Positions 8,108-15,620 of a stretch of DNA of 64,000 bases are shown piece by piece; position 1 is the stretch's first letter, and the number at the start of each line of letters is the position of its first letter. Location of the stretch: positions 2,808,001 through 2,872,000 of the forward strand of contig NZ_CP017704.1 in NCBI RefSeq assembly GCF_002243645.1, written 5' to 3'. The translations under genes were made by a program, and so were the position numbers. A model generated the notes under the pieces. That model was not told the DNA's origin and searched no databases. It worked only from the letters and a program-made list of their open reading frames with translations. Source of the DNA: Peribacillus simplex NBRC 15720 = DSM 1321 (GTDB lineage: Bacteria > Bacillota > Bacilli > Bacillales > DSM-1321).

Positions 8108-11080
8108 TTATTGAAGAGCAACCAAGTCCTTGATTTCCTCTGTAGAAAGTTCGGTAATCCAGTTGTCACTGCTGATGATCTCATCGTTCAGGGCTTGCTT
8201 TTTATCAAGCATCTGGTCGATTTTTTCTTCCAGGGTCCCTGTGCAGATTAGCTTATGAACGTGAACGAAACGCTGTTGCCCAATTCGGTAAGCACGGTCG
8301 GTGGCTTGATTTTCTACAGCTGGGTTCCACCAGCGATCATAGTGAATCACGTGGTTTGCTTCTGTAAGATTAAGACCAGTGCCGCCTGCTTTCAACGAGA
8401 GTATGAAAATAGGGAATTCTCCATCTTGGAATCGGGTGATCATTTCATCGCGCTGCTTCTTGTTCGCACTCCCGTTCAGGAATGGAACTTCAAAGCCATA
8501 TCGTTTTTCCAGCAATTCTTTAATCATATTGCCCATCCCGATATATTGTGTGAAAATGAGACAGCTTTCATCCTGTTCGCGGACAGCATCGATAAGCTCG
8601 GTCAGCTTCTCGAGTTTGCCTGATCGGTTAGGCGCCTTCATGATGTCTTCCTTTTCCGTCTCTTTTAAGTAAAGAGCTGGATGATTGCAAAGTTGCTTTA
8701 GCTTATTCAGCATCTGAAGGATGATGCCTTTTCTTTCAAAGGCAGACAGTTGTTCGATATCAGTGAATGTATCTTTTATCAGTTGTTCATACAACGATGC
8801 TTGCTCGGTGGTAAGCGGTACGAATTCCTTTTGTTCTTGCTTATCCGGAAGATTAAGAGCGACTTCTTTATCGCGCTTTGTACGGCGAAGCAAAAAGGGC
8901 TGTATCAAACGCTGCAATTCCTTGATTTTATCCTTCTGTTCATCACGCTCAATGGTCGCCACATATTTTTCCTGAAACTGACCTAGCGTTCCGAGATAAC
9001 CTTTATTGATGAAGTCGAAAATCGCCCATAGCTCACTTAAACGGTTTTCCATCGGCGTACCCGATAAGGCGATATGATGTCTGCCATTTAGCTTGCGGAC
9101 CGCTTTGGATTGCTTCGTTTGGGAATTCTTGATGTTTTGTGCTTCATCAAGGATTACGCTGCTCCAATGGATGGAGGTCAGTTCTGCCATATCTTGGTGG
9201 GTCAGTCCATATGATGTTAAGACAATATCATGATCAGCTGCCAGTTTAGTAAATGCTTCACCTTTAGCACGATTCGATCCGTAGTGAAGGTGAACTTTAA
9301 GTGATGGTGCGAATTTTTCCAATTCCTTTTGCCAGTTGCCAAGGACCGATGTCGGGCAGACGATGAGCGCCGATTGTACAGGGACGGATTCGGGAGCAGT
9401 GGTAATGACCTCAGCCTCATCACTGCTCTCTGCGCTACTATCCTCTTCGACAATGATCGGTTCACTCTTTTGTTCGTCCTTGGGGGCAGTGGGCAGCTCT
9501 TTACCGGTTCCTTCTTTACCTTTCACATGAAGTAGGTAGGCAATCATCTGGACGGTTTTTCCAAGTCCCATATCGTCGGCTAGACAAGCACCAAAACCAT
9601 GCTCTCTTAAAAAAAGGAGCCAGCTCATGCCAAGTTTTTGATAGGGGCGTAAATCACCTTGAAGTGCATTAGGGACGGGCAGGATGGATATGTTTTTGGT
9701 TTCTCGGAGTCTTCCCACCATTTTACGGAGCTCCTGGTTCAATTCAAATTGAATCCGGAGCATTTCGTCGTTTTCAGAATCGTTATCGCCATCTTCATTT
9801 AAGCCATTCAACAGTTCCTGCTGCAGCAAGTCAGTCAGTTGGATGCCTTTTTCATTAGCCGTTTCCATTAGCTCCTGAATTTGTTTAATGAAAGCTGGAT
9901 CAAGCTTGACCCATTGGCCGCGGATGAAGACAAGCCGCCTTTTTTCATTGACGAGCTCCTCGAACTCCGCCTCAGTGAGCTCTTTTCCATTTAATGAGAA
10001 CCGCCAATCAAAGTCCATTAAAGCTTTTAACCCGACATAAGAAGGGCCGCGGTTCGATTGGCTCTTCACTTTCGCCTTGACCTTCAATGAGGACTCCTTC
10101 AAGGCAAGCCACCACGATGGAAGGAGAATTTCGACGCCAAGAAACAGGAGTTTTTCACTTGCGTCGGTCAAGAACTCCCATGCATCCGTTTCCGAAATCT
10201 CCCTTTTCAGACGACCATTCTCCCCAAGCCATGGCACGACGAGTTGCCAGCGTTTCGTAGCGCGCACCACTTCACTTGCATACTTATTCCAGCCGCGCGG
10301 CAGTTTTTTTCCTGTATATGTTTCAATGATATTCTCATCCCTTTTGGAGCGAAGGGTAACATCGAGTATCCAAGGCCCATTACCATCAGGAGGCTCAGTT
10401 AAACGGAGACCTATAGTGAATGGTTTGGGATCGGATTGGGTACCGAGCCATTCCTGCCAGCTGTCTTTGTCAAAAAAGGCTTGCAATTCTTCGGGAGAAA
10501 GTCGTGTATCCTTTAATGCCCCGACGGCTTCACTCCATTTATGCTGCATGGGTGAATAGTTTTTTAAATACATATTAGCGGCACCGTTATACCACTTTTC
10601 GATAAAAGTACGGTTGGTTTCCAGTTCAGGTGAAGGGAGATCCAAAGATATTTCTTCTTCCCAAAAGGAAGGGACGAATTCCTCTTCCACTTCTTCCGGC
10701 AGCTTCCAGCCGATGGAGTCCAACTGAAGATTAGTGAAATCCGGTACGGGGATTCCAGCTTCAATGGATTCATGAAGAACGGGCGCTGCTGACAGGCAAA
10801 GGGAGGATATCTCGGACCATTCCCATTCTATGAAGGAGTTAAAGCTCTCCCTCGCAAAAAAGTTGAGAAGTCCCCAGGCGTCAAGAATGAATACTTGATT
10901 TCCATCCACTATATCGGTAGTCATTTTAGTACCATAAAAGCTTGTGTCATCCCAGTTGAATAACAGCCTGCGTATATAGTTCGTAGTGAGGAAGGTATTC
11001 TCTTCATTGACGACACCAAGGGCGTAAGTTCCGTTTTCGAGAGCTGCTATTTTGATTTTTAATTTCCCTGGATTAAACAT
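8108..11080 (-). CDS. ywqA: SNF2-family DNA helicase/ATPase (YwqA-like)
   Basis: A 990-aa cytoplasmic SWI2/SNF2 ATPase. The first ~430 residues match the plan of the bacterial SNF2 helicase-associated domain. The motor domain follows: Walker A DDMGLGKT near residue 508, an acidic linker rich in Glu/Ser/Asp (about residues 525-560) inserted after it, the DEAQ box LDEAQNIKN near residue 643, SGTPMENRLSELW, and the C-terminal RecA fold ending with QATDRAYRIGQ near residue 932. Such proteins translocate on duplex DNA and remodel protein-DNA complexes or RNA polymerase. Its start overlaps the end of the SWIM zinc-finger gene by 8 bases, so the two are translated together, as in the B. subtilis ywqB-ywqA pair. 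The precise role is unknown. Confidence 0.9.
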   Translation of the reverse strand: MFNPGKLKIKIAALENGTYALGVVNEENTFLTTNYIRRLLFNWDDTSFYGTKMTTDIVDGNQVFILDAWGLLNFFARESFNSFIEWEWSEISSLCLSAAPVLHESIEAGIPVPDFTNLQLDSIGWKLPEEVEEEFVPSFWEEEISLDLPSPELETNRTFIEKWYNGAANMYLKNYSPMQHKWSEAVGALKDTRLSPEELQAFFDKDSWQEWLGTQSDPKPFTIGLRLTEPPDGNGPWILDVTLRSKRDENIIETYTGKKLPRGWNKYASEVVRATKRWQLVVPWLGENGRLKREISETDAWEFLTDASEKLLFLGVEILLPSWWLALKESSLKVKAKVKSQSNRGPSYVGLKALMDFDWRFSLNGKELTEAEFEELVNEKRRLVFIRGQWVKLDPAFIKQIQELMETANEKGIQLTDLLQQELLNGLNEDGDNDSENDEMLRIQFELNQELRKMVGRLRETKNISILPVPNALQGDLRPYQKLGMSWLLFLREHGFGACLADDMGLGKTVQMIAYLLHVKGKEGTGKELPTAPKDEQKSEPIIVEEDSSAESSDEAEVITTAPESVPVQSALIVCPTSVLGNWQKELEKFAPSLKVHLHYGSNRAKGEAFTKLAADHDIVLTSYGLTHQDMAELTSIHWSSVILDEAQNIKNSQTKQSKAVRKLNGRHHIALSGTPMENRLSELWAIFDFINKGYLGTLGQFQEKYVATIERDEQKDKIKELQRLIQPFLLRRTKRDKEVALNLPDKQEQKEFVPLTTEQASLYEQLIKDTFTDIEQLSAFERKGIILQMLNKLKQLCNHPALYLKETEKEDIMKAPNRSGKLEKLTELIDAVREQDESCLIFTQYIGMGNMIKELLEKRYGFEVPFLNGSANKKQRDEMITRFQDGEFPIFILSLKAGGTGLNLTEANHVIHYDRWWNPAVENQATDRAYRIGQQRFVHVHKLICTGTLEEKIDQMLDKKQALNDEIISSDNWITELSTEEIKDLVALQ

Positions 11081-12698
11081 CGATAAGCTTACCCCTTTTT
11101 AGTTCTTCTTGGAAAGCGCGCAGCCGTTTGGTTGAATCTGCTACATAAAGTATATAACGTTCGAATACGTCTTCCTTTTTGCTCTTTTTATAGATGGTGC
11201 GCATCCTTTTCAAATAACGGACAGCTTGCTTATAAGCAGGCCGATTTTTCAAAGAAACTTTTTCCTGGACCGCATGATAATAAAGTGGCAGGATTAGTTC
11301 CGGTTCTTTTGAGACCACTTCTTTGATGGATTCACTGCTGATTAAGTCAATGCTGATTTCAGAGTAAATATGCATCTCCACCCATTTTTTATATTGTCCT
11401 TGTTCAAAAAGGAAATTTGCATAGTTCCAATAGCTGTGCGGAAGGGTGGCCCTGTAAAATTTCTCAAGCAAATCGGTCCGTTTTAATTTATAACAGGAAC
11501 TGTTAATTAAAGTCGTAAAGGTCCGGACGAAATCTACCCGTTTATAATAATCGGATAAACCGGCAAGGAACTCCTGGACATTATTATTGATGAATTCAAT
11601 GAAAGGGATGGCTCGTGACCGGTTTTCTGATTCAGCCAGGAGATTCAGCCAATAAAAAATGTATGGACAGGCATCCTTCTTCAATTCATGAAGAAGCTCA
11701 ACCGCTTGTTTATTCTGGTTCTCCAAAAGGGATAGGTGAATGGCTGCGAGTGAATAGGACGTCCTCTCAGTGGTGCCCATATACTTCTCGGGAAGTTCTT
11801 TATTGATTCGTTCCAGTTCCTCTTTACGCCATGAGGAATTGGAGAATAAGTAGCTCCATATCTCCCGATAGAGGTCGATCTTTTCGTATTCCAGACCTTC
11901 TCCTCCATCCAGTAGTTTAGCTACATCTTCCTTGATGCTGAAAACGAATGGATCAAAGGCGAAGGGCCTAGCTTGCCTGCTAAGCGGCTGTACCGTTTCG
12001 TGCAGCTCTTCTGCCAGGTCCACGGCAAGCGCATAAAAGACCCTGGTCGTTTGCGTCTCACTTTTATGCAGCTGAATCATTCTCAGTGTCTGCTGCATCG
12101 TGCAAAATTGCGTAACAAAATGATAAAGCAATTTCCATTCCCTTTCCATCGGAGCCTTTGAGCTAAGGCGTTTAAAGTAAGTTTGTATATGATTTTCAAT
12201 CATATAAGTAGGCTCGCCTATATGAGGCTCGACATGTTCCGCAAAGGCATCACTCACGAATTGCTTCCATGATGGATAGCTTTTATCTAAGGTGATGGAT
12301 TTCTCCGCCGCCTGTTTCAGTAATTCACTCGCCCGTTTCACTTGCTGCAGTGCTTGGGCGGTTGAGGTGCTTTTTGGTGCTTTCCATTCGCTCAGCCATT
12401 CGGAAACACTAGCGTGTTCTGAATACGCAGAAAAGAAAATGGCCATTTGATGCCGGCAAATGAACCTTGAATCACAAGTACAGCTTCCATCCTGAGGGAA
12501 GAGCAGGTTCAGCCTGGCCTTGAAGCGTGTCTCATCCTGTACCTCAGCCGCAATCGTATCCACCGCTTCTTCTTTAATATCAACGAGCCCCTGACGGTAT
12601 AACTGGAGCCCTTGATTCACCACGTCCGAATCTTCCGGATTCCCGGCCTCCAAAAATTCCGCCAGCCGTTCCCCAACTAACAACAACTCCCGCTCCAT
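11073..12698 (-). CDS. ywqB: SWIM zinc-finger protein (YwqB-like)
   Basis: A 541-aa protein. The frame opens at 12761, but AAGGAGGAG directly precedes the ATG at 12698 (MERELLLVGERL), so I use that start. The SWIM finger is CTCDSRFICRH near residues 75-85, with the CxC...CxH zinc ligands. The rest is helical and repeat-like with no catalytic motif that I recognise. SWIM domains bind DNA or protein partners. It overlaps the SNF2 gene by 8 bases, and the pairing of SWIM and SNF2 proteins is common in Firmicutes, so it is probably the partner or loader of the helicase. Function beyond that is inference. Confidence 0.85.
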   Translation of the reverse strand: MERELLLVGERLAEFLEAGNPEDSDVVNQGLQLYRQGLVDIKEEAVDTIAAEVQDETRFKARLNLLFPQDGSCTCDSRFICRHQMAIFFSAYSEHASVSEWLSEWKAPKSTSTAQALQQVKRASELLKQAAEKSITLDKSYPSWKQFVSDAFAEHVEPHIGEPTYMIENHIQTYFKRLSSKAPMEREWKLLYHFVTQFCTMQQTLRMIQLHKSETQTTRVFYALAVDLAEELHETVQPLSRQARPFAFDPFVFSIKEDVAKLLDGGEGLEYEKIDLYREIWSYLFSNSSWRKEELERINKELPEKYMGTTERTSYSLAAIHLSLLENQNKQAVELLHELKKDACPYIFYWLNLLAESENRSRAIPFIEFINNNVQEFLAGLSDYYKRVDFVRTFTTLINSSCYKLKRTDLLEKFYRATLPHSYWNYANFLFEQGQYKKWVEMHIYSEISIDLISSESIKEVVSKEPELILPLYYHAVQEKVSLKNRPAYKQAVRYLKRMRTIYKKSKKEDVFERYILYVADSTKRLRAFQEELKRGKLIDV

Positions 12699-13234
12699 AC
12701 TCTCCTCCTTCAGGGACAAGCCCTGTTTACCAAAAATATATTTTTGTATGATCAGAACCAACAGTTCTTTAACTTATCGTAGTCAAGCCGATTTTACACT
12801 CGTGGGCCGTGCATATATTTAGTCCCGAGATCGAATGCCGGACTTTTTCCATGGCCGTTCTCTTTACGTTCTAATCCATTTAATCGAACAAACCATCACT
12901 GCTTCTAGCCGTATATTCATTATTACCCTGTAAAAGTCAATATCGTCAAAAATCCCCTTGAATATAAGCGGTTCGGATATAAACAGGAATAACTGGCCTT
13001 CACGTTAACCATGCCTCAAATCCTTCTTCCTCATCACGCTTCACAAAACTACTTGATGATGGTCCGGAACTTTTTTTAAAAGTGCGTTTTTGAAGCATCT
13101 CTTTATTATACTTCATTTTGGCTTGGAATTTAAAATGTAGAATTGAGGTTTTGGAAATGATGAGTGTGAGATTATACATATTCTTGGTGAATGGGAAGAG
13201 CCATTCCCGTGGGGAATGGCTATAAATTAAAGAA
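12699..13234. other. Intergenic region without a recognised gene
   Basis: No convincing gene. A TATAAT on the minus strand at 13105-13110 could be the -10 of the SWIM/SNF2 operon, leaving a leader of about 400 bases. A 38-codon minus-strand frame (13000-13116) lies here but has no ribosome binding site. The hairpin at 13199-13221 belongs to the end of the PlcR-like gene. Confidence 0.5.
13199..13221 (-). terminator. Hairpin after the PlcR-like gene
   Basis: AGCCATTCCC (13199-13208) pairs with GGGAATGGCT (13212-13221). It lies 14 bases after the regulator stop on the minus strand. The sequence after the stem (CTTCCCATTC) is only partly T-rich, so termination may be weak. Confidence 0.45.
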
Positions 13235-14128
13235 TTAGTTTATTTTCATTTCGTTCTTCCAACTGTCCAACTTTTTGTTGATGAATGTAACAAAGGTATG
13301 ATTTTTTTGTAATTTGAATAGAAACGCTGACTTTTCCAAGTACTCTTTTGCCTCTTCAAAGTTACCCACGAGTTCAAAATTGTAACCTAAATGGTAATGT
13401 AAATCAGCTAAAGCATATAATTGATCATGTTCGAGGCACCACTTTATGGCATCTTGGCAGCAGGCAATGGACTCTTCATATCGGACCAGGCGTGTTAACA
13501 CTCTGCCAAAATTATAGGATAGTCGTGTCTTTAGCGTTTTATCCGTCAAAAAGGGCAGGGCTTTCAAGTGATCTAAAGCTTTCCTTAACAAGGCGAATGC
13601 ATTTTCGTACTGTTCTTCGGCAACATACATTACACCAAGGCTGCTTAAGATTTCAAGCTCCCGTTCCGAATAAATTTTGTCTGTCGTATGAGTAATAGCG
13701 ATGGCCCGATTAATGAATTCTATGGCTTTATCTAAATCTTTATTTTTTTCATATTCGTATATTCCCTTGTGCCAAAGAATCAATTGATGATTCTTTTTAT
13801 TCTGAAGAAAGAGGGGACTGTTTTCCTCAGCCTTTACAATTTGCTGCATTTCCTCATAATTTCGGGTTCTTCTGGCTATTTTTAATTGATAAATCACTTC
13901 TTCCACGTAATCCAGCCTAGGGGTCATTCCAATATCGAAAAAATAGTTTACATCCACGCCTAAACGTTGGGAAATTAAATAGAGAGTGGATGCATATGGA
14001 TAGACATCGCCCTTTTCAATCTTACTGATCTGTGCTTGTGTACAAATACCGGATGCCAACTCTTCCTGGGAAAGCCCGATTTGTTTACGTAGCTCTTTGA
14101 TCTTTTGTCCAACTGCAAAAAAATCCAT
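13235..14128 (-). CDS. PlcR-like RNPP-family peptide-responsive transcriptional regulator
   Basis: A 297-aa protein close in length and plan to B. cereus PlcR. Residues about 6-60 are an XRE-type helix-turn-helix (IKELRKQIGLSQEELASGI, QISKIEKGDVYP). From about residue 75 to the end there are tandem TPR-like helical repeats (for example AIEFINRAIAI, ALLRKALDHL, EAKEYLEKSA). RNPP regulators bind an imported signalling peptide with the TPR domain and then change DNA binding. A 37-aa secreted-type peptide with a PapR-like tail starts 197 bases away on the opposite strand, so this is a probable regulator-pheromone pair. The ATG at 14128 has AAGGAG 7 bases upstream. A copy of the local motif (core AAATATAACTCTAG) lies directly ahead of the ribosome binding site, suggesting autoregulation. 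Confidence 0.85.
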   Translation of the reverse strand: MDFFAVGQKIKELRKQIGLSQEELASGICTQAQISKIEKGDVYPYASTLYLISQRLGVDVNYFFDIGMTPRLDYVEEVIYQLKIARRTRNYEEMQQIVKAEENSPLFLQNKKNHQLILWHKGIYEYEKNKDLDKAIEFINRAIAITHTTDKIYSERELEILSSLGVMYVAEEQYENAFALLRKALDHLKALPFLTDKTLKTRLSYNFGRVLTRLVRYEESIACCQDAIKWCLEHDQLYALADLHYHLGYNFELVGNFEEAKEYLEKSAFLFKLQKNHTFVTFINKKLDSWKNEMKIN

Positions 14129-14150
14129 TTTGATTCTCCTTAAAATATGC

Positions 14151-14171
14151 CTAGAGTTATATTTTGTTATG
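14151..14171 (-). promoter_or_regulatory. Local promoter/operator box ahead of the PlcR-like gene
   Basis: Read on the minus strand this holds AAATATAACTCTAG, one base different from the boxes ahead of the peptide gene and the 47-aa gene. TATAAC could act as a -10, with TTCACC 17 bases upstream as a weak -35. The 21-base segment matches the box at 15261-15281 at 18 positions. It may be a promoter, an operator or both. Confidence 0.5.
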
Positions 14172-14257
14172 AAAAATCGGTGAAAGCGGTATGTACAGGT
14201 CCTGAACGGTTTAAATAGATTCTTTAGTCGAAATAAATGATTTTAAGAAGTGTGGTT

Positions 14258-14271
14258 AAATATAACTATAG
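14258..14271 (+). promoter_or_regulatory. Local promoter/operator box ahead of the signal-peptide gene
   Basis: AAATATAACTATAG, in the same orientation relative to its gene as the other copies, 54 bases before the peptide ATG. The core TATA-AC-TATA is a short palindrome. No good -35 is seen 17 bases upstream, which would fit an activator-dependent promoter. Confidence 0.5.
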
Positions 14272-14325
14272 AATTAATTTCTATTTTAACCAATATTTTT
14301 TTTAAAAGAAAAGGAGGAATGACCT

Positions 14326-14439
14326 ATGAAAAAAAGTACTAAAGCATTAGTCGTATCTTTTCTTATCATCGCTGCTTTTGTTATTGTCCCAAGCGAATTA
14401 CCAGGCCTTTACGCAGAACTTCCAGGTTTATATAAATAA
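14326..14439 (+). CDS. Putative secreted signalling peptide precursor (PapR-like), duplicated LPGLY motif
   Basis: A 37-aa open frame with a strong AAAGGAGG ribosome binding site 8 bases upstream. It has a basic start (MKKSTK), a hydrophobic core of about 16 residues, then SELPGLY followed at once by AELPGLY and a final Lys. This is the layout of a peptide exported by Sec and processed to a short pheromone. In B. cereus, PapR ends in (S/A)DLPFEF and the mature heptapeptide activates PlcR. AELPGLY shares the A-(D/E)-L-P core and an aromatic end with it. The adjacent divergent gene is a PlcR-like regulator. The doubled motif would yield two pheromone copies or one longer peptide. Similarity is from sequence only; secretion and activity are inferred. 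Confidence 0.7.
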   Translation: MKKSTKALVVSFLIIAAFVIVPSELPGLYAELPGLYK

Positions 14440-14468
14440 GTAATGAAGCTTTCTATTAATCATTCAAG

Positions 14469-14496
14469 CATCTTCAATTGAAGATGTTTTTTTATT
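14469..14496 (+). terminator. Terminator after the signal-peptide gene
   Basis: CATCTTC (14469-14475) AATT GAAGATG (14480-14486) followed by TTTTTTTATT. It makes the 37-aa peptide a monocistronic transcript. Confidence 0.85.
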
Positions 14497-14527
14497 ATTT
14501 TAAATGATTATTCTTTTGCGCATATTC

Positions 14528-14548
14528 CTGTAGTTATAATTATCTATG
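14528..14548 (-). promoter_or_regulatory. Degenerate fourth copy of the local box
   Basis: On the minus strand it reads ATTATAACTACAGG, sharing TATAACTA and AGG with the other boxes. On the plus strand the same bases contain TTATAATTAT, which could instead be a -10 for the 105-aa gene at 14672. Which strand it serves is unclear. Confidence 0.3.
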
Positions 14549-14671
14549 AATGGGGAGTGTAAGGTCCGTTTGGAAGGTGTGGAAGAAACGTGAGCGTAGT
14601 TTGTAACGCCTATTTCCTTTTAATGATTTTGTTATAGTGTAAATAACGAAACGGAGAGAGGTGTAAGGTTA

Positions 14672-14989
14672 ATGATTGATATTAATATGAAAGTTCAGCC
14701 CTCTTTTTACGATGATGAATGTGCCATTGTGTTTTCTTTTTATTTTGATAAGGCAACAAGGAAAATTGGTGAAGCTGTGGTGTACACATGCCAAAAATCA
14801 GATGAAAAAGAATACAGCCAAGATCATATAGATACAGATGTACAAGAAAAAATCGCTTATCTTAAAGAGTTTTCCATTGTTGATGAATATCAGGCAACCT
14901 CGATGAAGAAAATTCAACATTTTCTGAATGTAATCGGTATCAAGAAATGTGTGAAGCAAAACCTTCAGGGAAATGAAATCGCGTTTTAA
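14672..14989 (+). CDS. Hypothetical protein, 105 aa
   Basis: I do not recognise a family. The ATG follows CGGAGAGAGGTG with about 9 bases spacing. The protein is soluble and acidic, with an N-terminal stretch VQPSFYDDECAIVFSFYFDK that looks beta-rich and a C-terminal part (KKIQHFLNVIGIKKCVKQN) that looks helical. No signal peptide or metal site is evident. It lies between the signal-peptide gene and a terminator shared with a convergent 47-aa gene, within the cluster of local boxes, so it may belong to the regulon of the PlcR-like protein. That link is inference. Confidence 0.6.
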   Translation: MIDINMKVQPSFYDDECAIVFSFYFDKATRKIGEAVVYTCQKSDEKEYSQDHIDTDVQEKIAYLKEFSIVDEYQATSMKKIQHFLNVIGIKKCVKQNLQGNEIAF

Positions 14990-14994
14990 ACGAT

Positions 14995-15029
14995 AAAAAC
15001 TCATGACATCCCACATGTCATGAGTTTTT
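14995..15029. terminator. Bidirectional terminator between the 105-aa and 47-aa genes
   Basis: AAAAACTCATGACAT (14995-15009) pairs perfectly with ATGTCATGAGTTTTT (15015-15029). The right arm overlaps the last codons and stop of the minus-strand 47-aa gene. Confidence 0.75.
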
Positions 15030-15161
15030 ACCATTTAAATGAGAGTTTTGAGCATTCATTTTCTTTTTGATGAAATCGCTCATTTGTTTCCGTGCACTTG
15101 GTTTAGCGTTATTTGTTCTTTCAAAAAATTTAAAGTGTTGTTTATTGCTATCGGATTTCAT
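15018..15161 (-). CDS. Small hypothetical protein, 47 aa
   Basis: A minus-strand frame of 47 codons that begins MKSDSNKQHFKFFERTNNAK and ends HLNGKNS. AAAGGAGA lies 7 bases before the ATG, a strong signal for translation. The protein is very basic and polar, with no signal peptide or membrane segment, so it is probably cytoplasmic. A copy of the local box (core AAATATAACTATAG) sits about 100 bases upstream in the same orientation as at the regulator and peptide genes. Its stop codon lies inside the terminator stem. I know no family; a target gene of the neighbouring peptide-regulator pair is possible. Confidence 0.55.
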   Translation of the reverse strand: MKSDSNKQHFKFFERTNNAKPSARKQMSDFIKKKMNAQNSHLNGKNS

Positions 15162-15260
15162 GATGTCTCTCCTTTGTCTTTTTTATTTACCCATCTTTTT
15201 TTTAGTTAAAACGTGATTTCCATGATAAAGGGAGGAAATAAAGAAATCTTGTAATTATTC

Positions 15261-15281
15261 CTATAGTTATATTTTCATATG
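15261..15281 (-). promoter_or_regulatory. Local promoter/operator box ahead of the 47-aa gene
   Basis: On the minus strand it contains AAATATAACTATAG, identical over 14 bases to the box ahead of the signal-peptide gene, and 18 of 21 positions match the box ahead of the regulator. TATAAC could be the -10; no clear -35 is seen. Confidence 0.5.
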
Positions 15282-15463
15282 TGAATCCCTGTATATGAGG
15301 ATTAATTAGATAATAATAAGTGGTAAAGCCTAAATATGGAGGTATTTCGTGTTTTATCATACTTAAAATAAATGCTAAAATGGTCCGAATATCGGATTTT
15401 TCATTAGAAACATCAGTTTCTAGTACCCTAAAGTGAAGAGGGTTGAAGAACTCTTTTCGATTG

Positions 15464-15494
15464 CCCCCGAGCACTTGCTTGGGGGATCTTTTTT
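15464..15494 (+). terminator. Terminator/attenuator upstream of the CorA-like gene
   Basis: CCCCCGAGCA pairs with TGCTTGGGGG across a 2-base loop, with one G-T pair, followed by ATCTTTTTTTATTTG. It lies about 130 bases before the ATG at 15621, with no gene on the plus strand before it. Confidence 0.75.
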
Positions 15495-15620
15495 TATTTG
15501 GATAATTTGTCCACTTTATTTCTATATTATGTTTCGTTTTGTTTGTATATACATGGGTAAATATAAGAAACAAGATGATATAAACCTGTTTTTAGCAGTT
15601 TAATCGGAGGAATATATTTT

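Larger units (their letters stand above)
15162..15620. other. Intergenic region: local box, hairpin terminator and leader of the CorA-like gene
   Basis: The region holds the box at 15261-15281 (minus strand) and a strong plus-strand terminator at 15464-15494. A 123-codon minus-strand frame (15202-15573) crosses the terminator and has no good start signal, so I do not call it. The plus-strand transcript that ends at the terminator has no convincing gene. It may be an attenuated leader of the gene at 15621 or a small RNA. Confidence 0.5.

Noticed and set aside
13000-13116. 38-codon minus-strand frame in the gap upstream of the SWIM gene
   Set aside because: The peptide looks plausible but no ribosome binding site precedes either ATG, and the first ATG is only a few bases from the likely -10.
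15202-15573. 123-codon minus-strand open frame
   Set aside because: It crosses a strong plus-strand terminator and the box at 15261, lacks a ribosome binding site, and its sequence is low in coding character.
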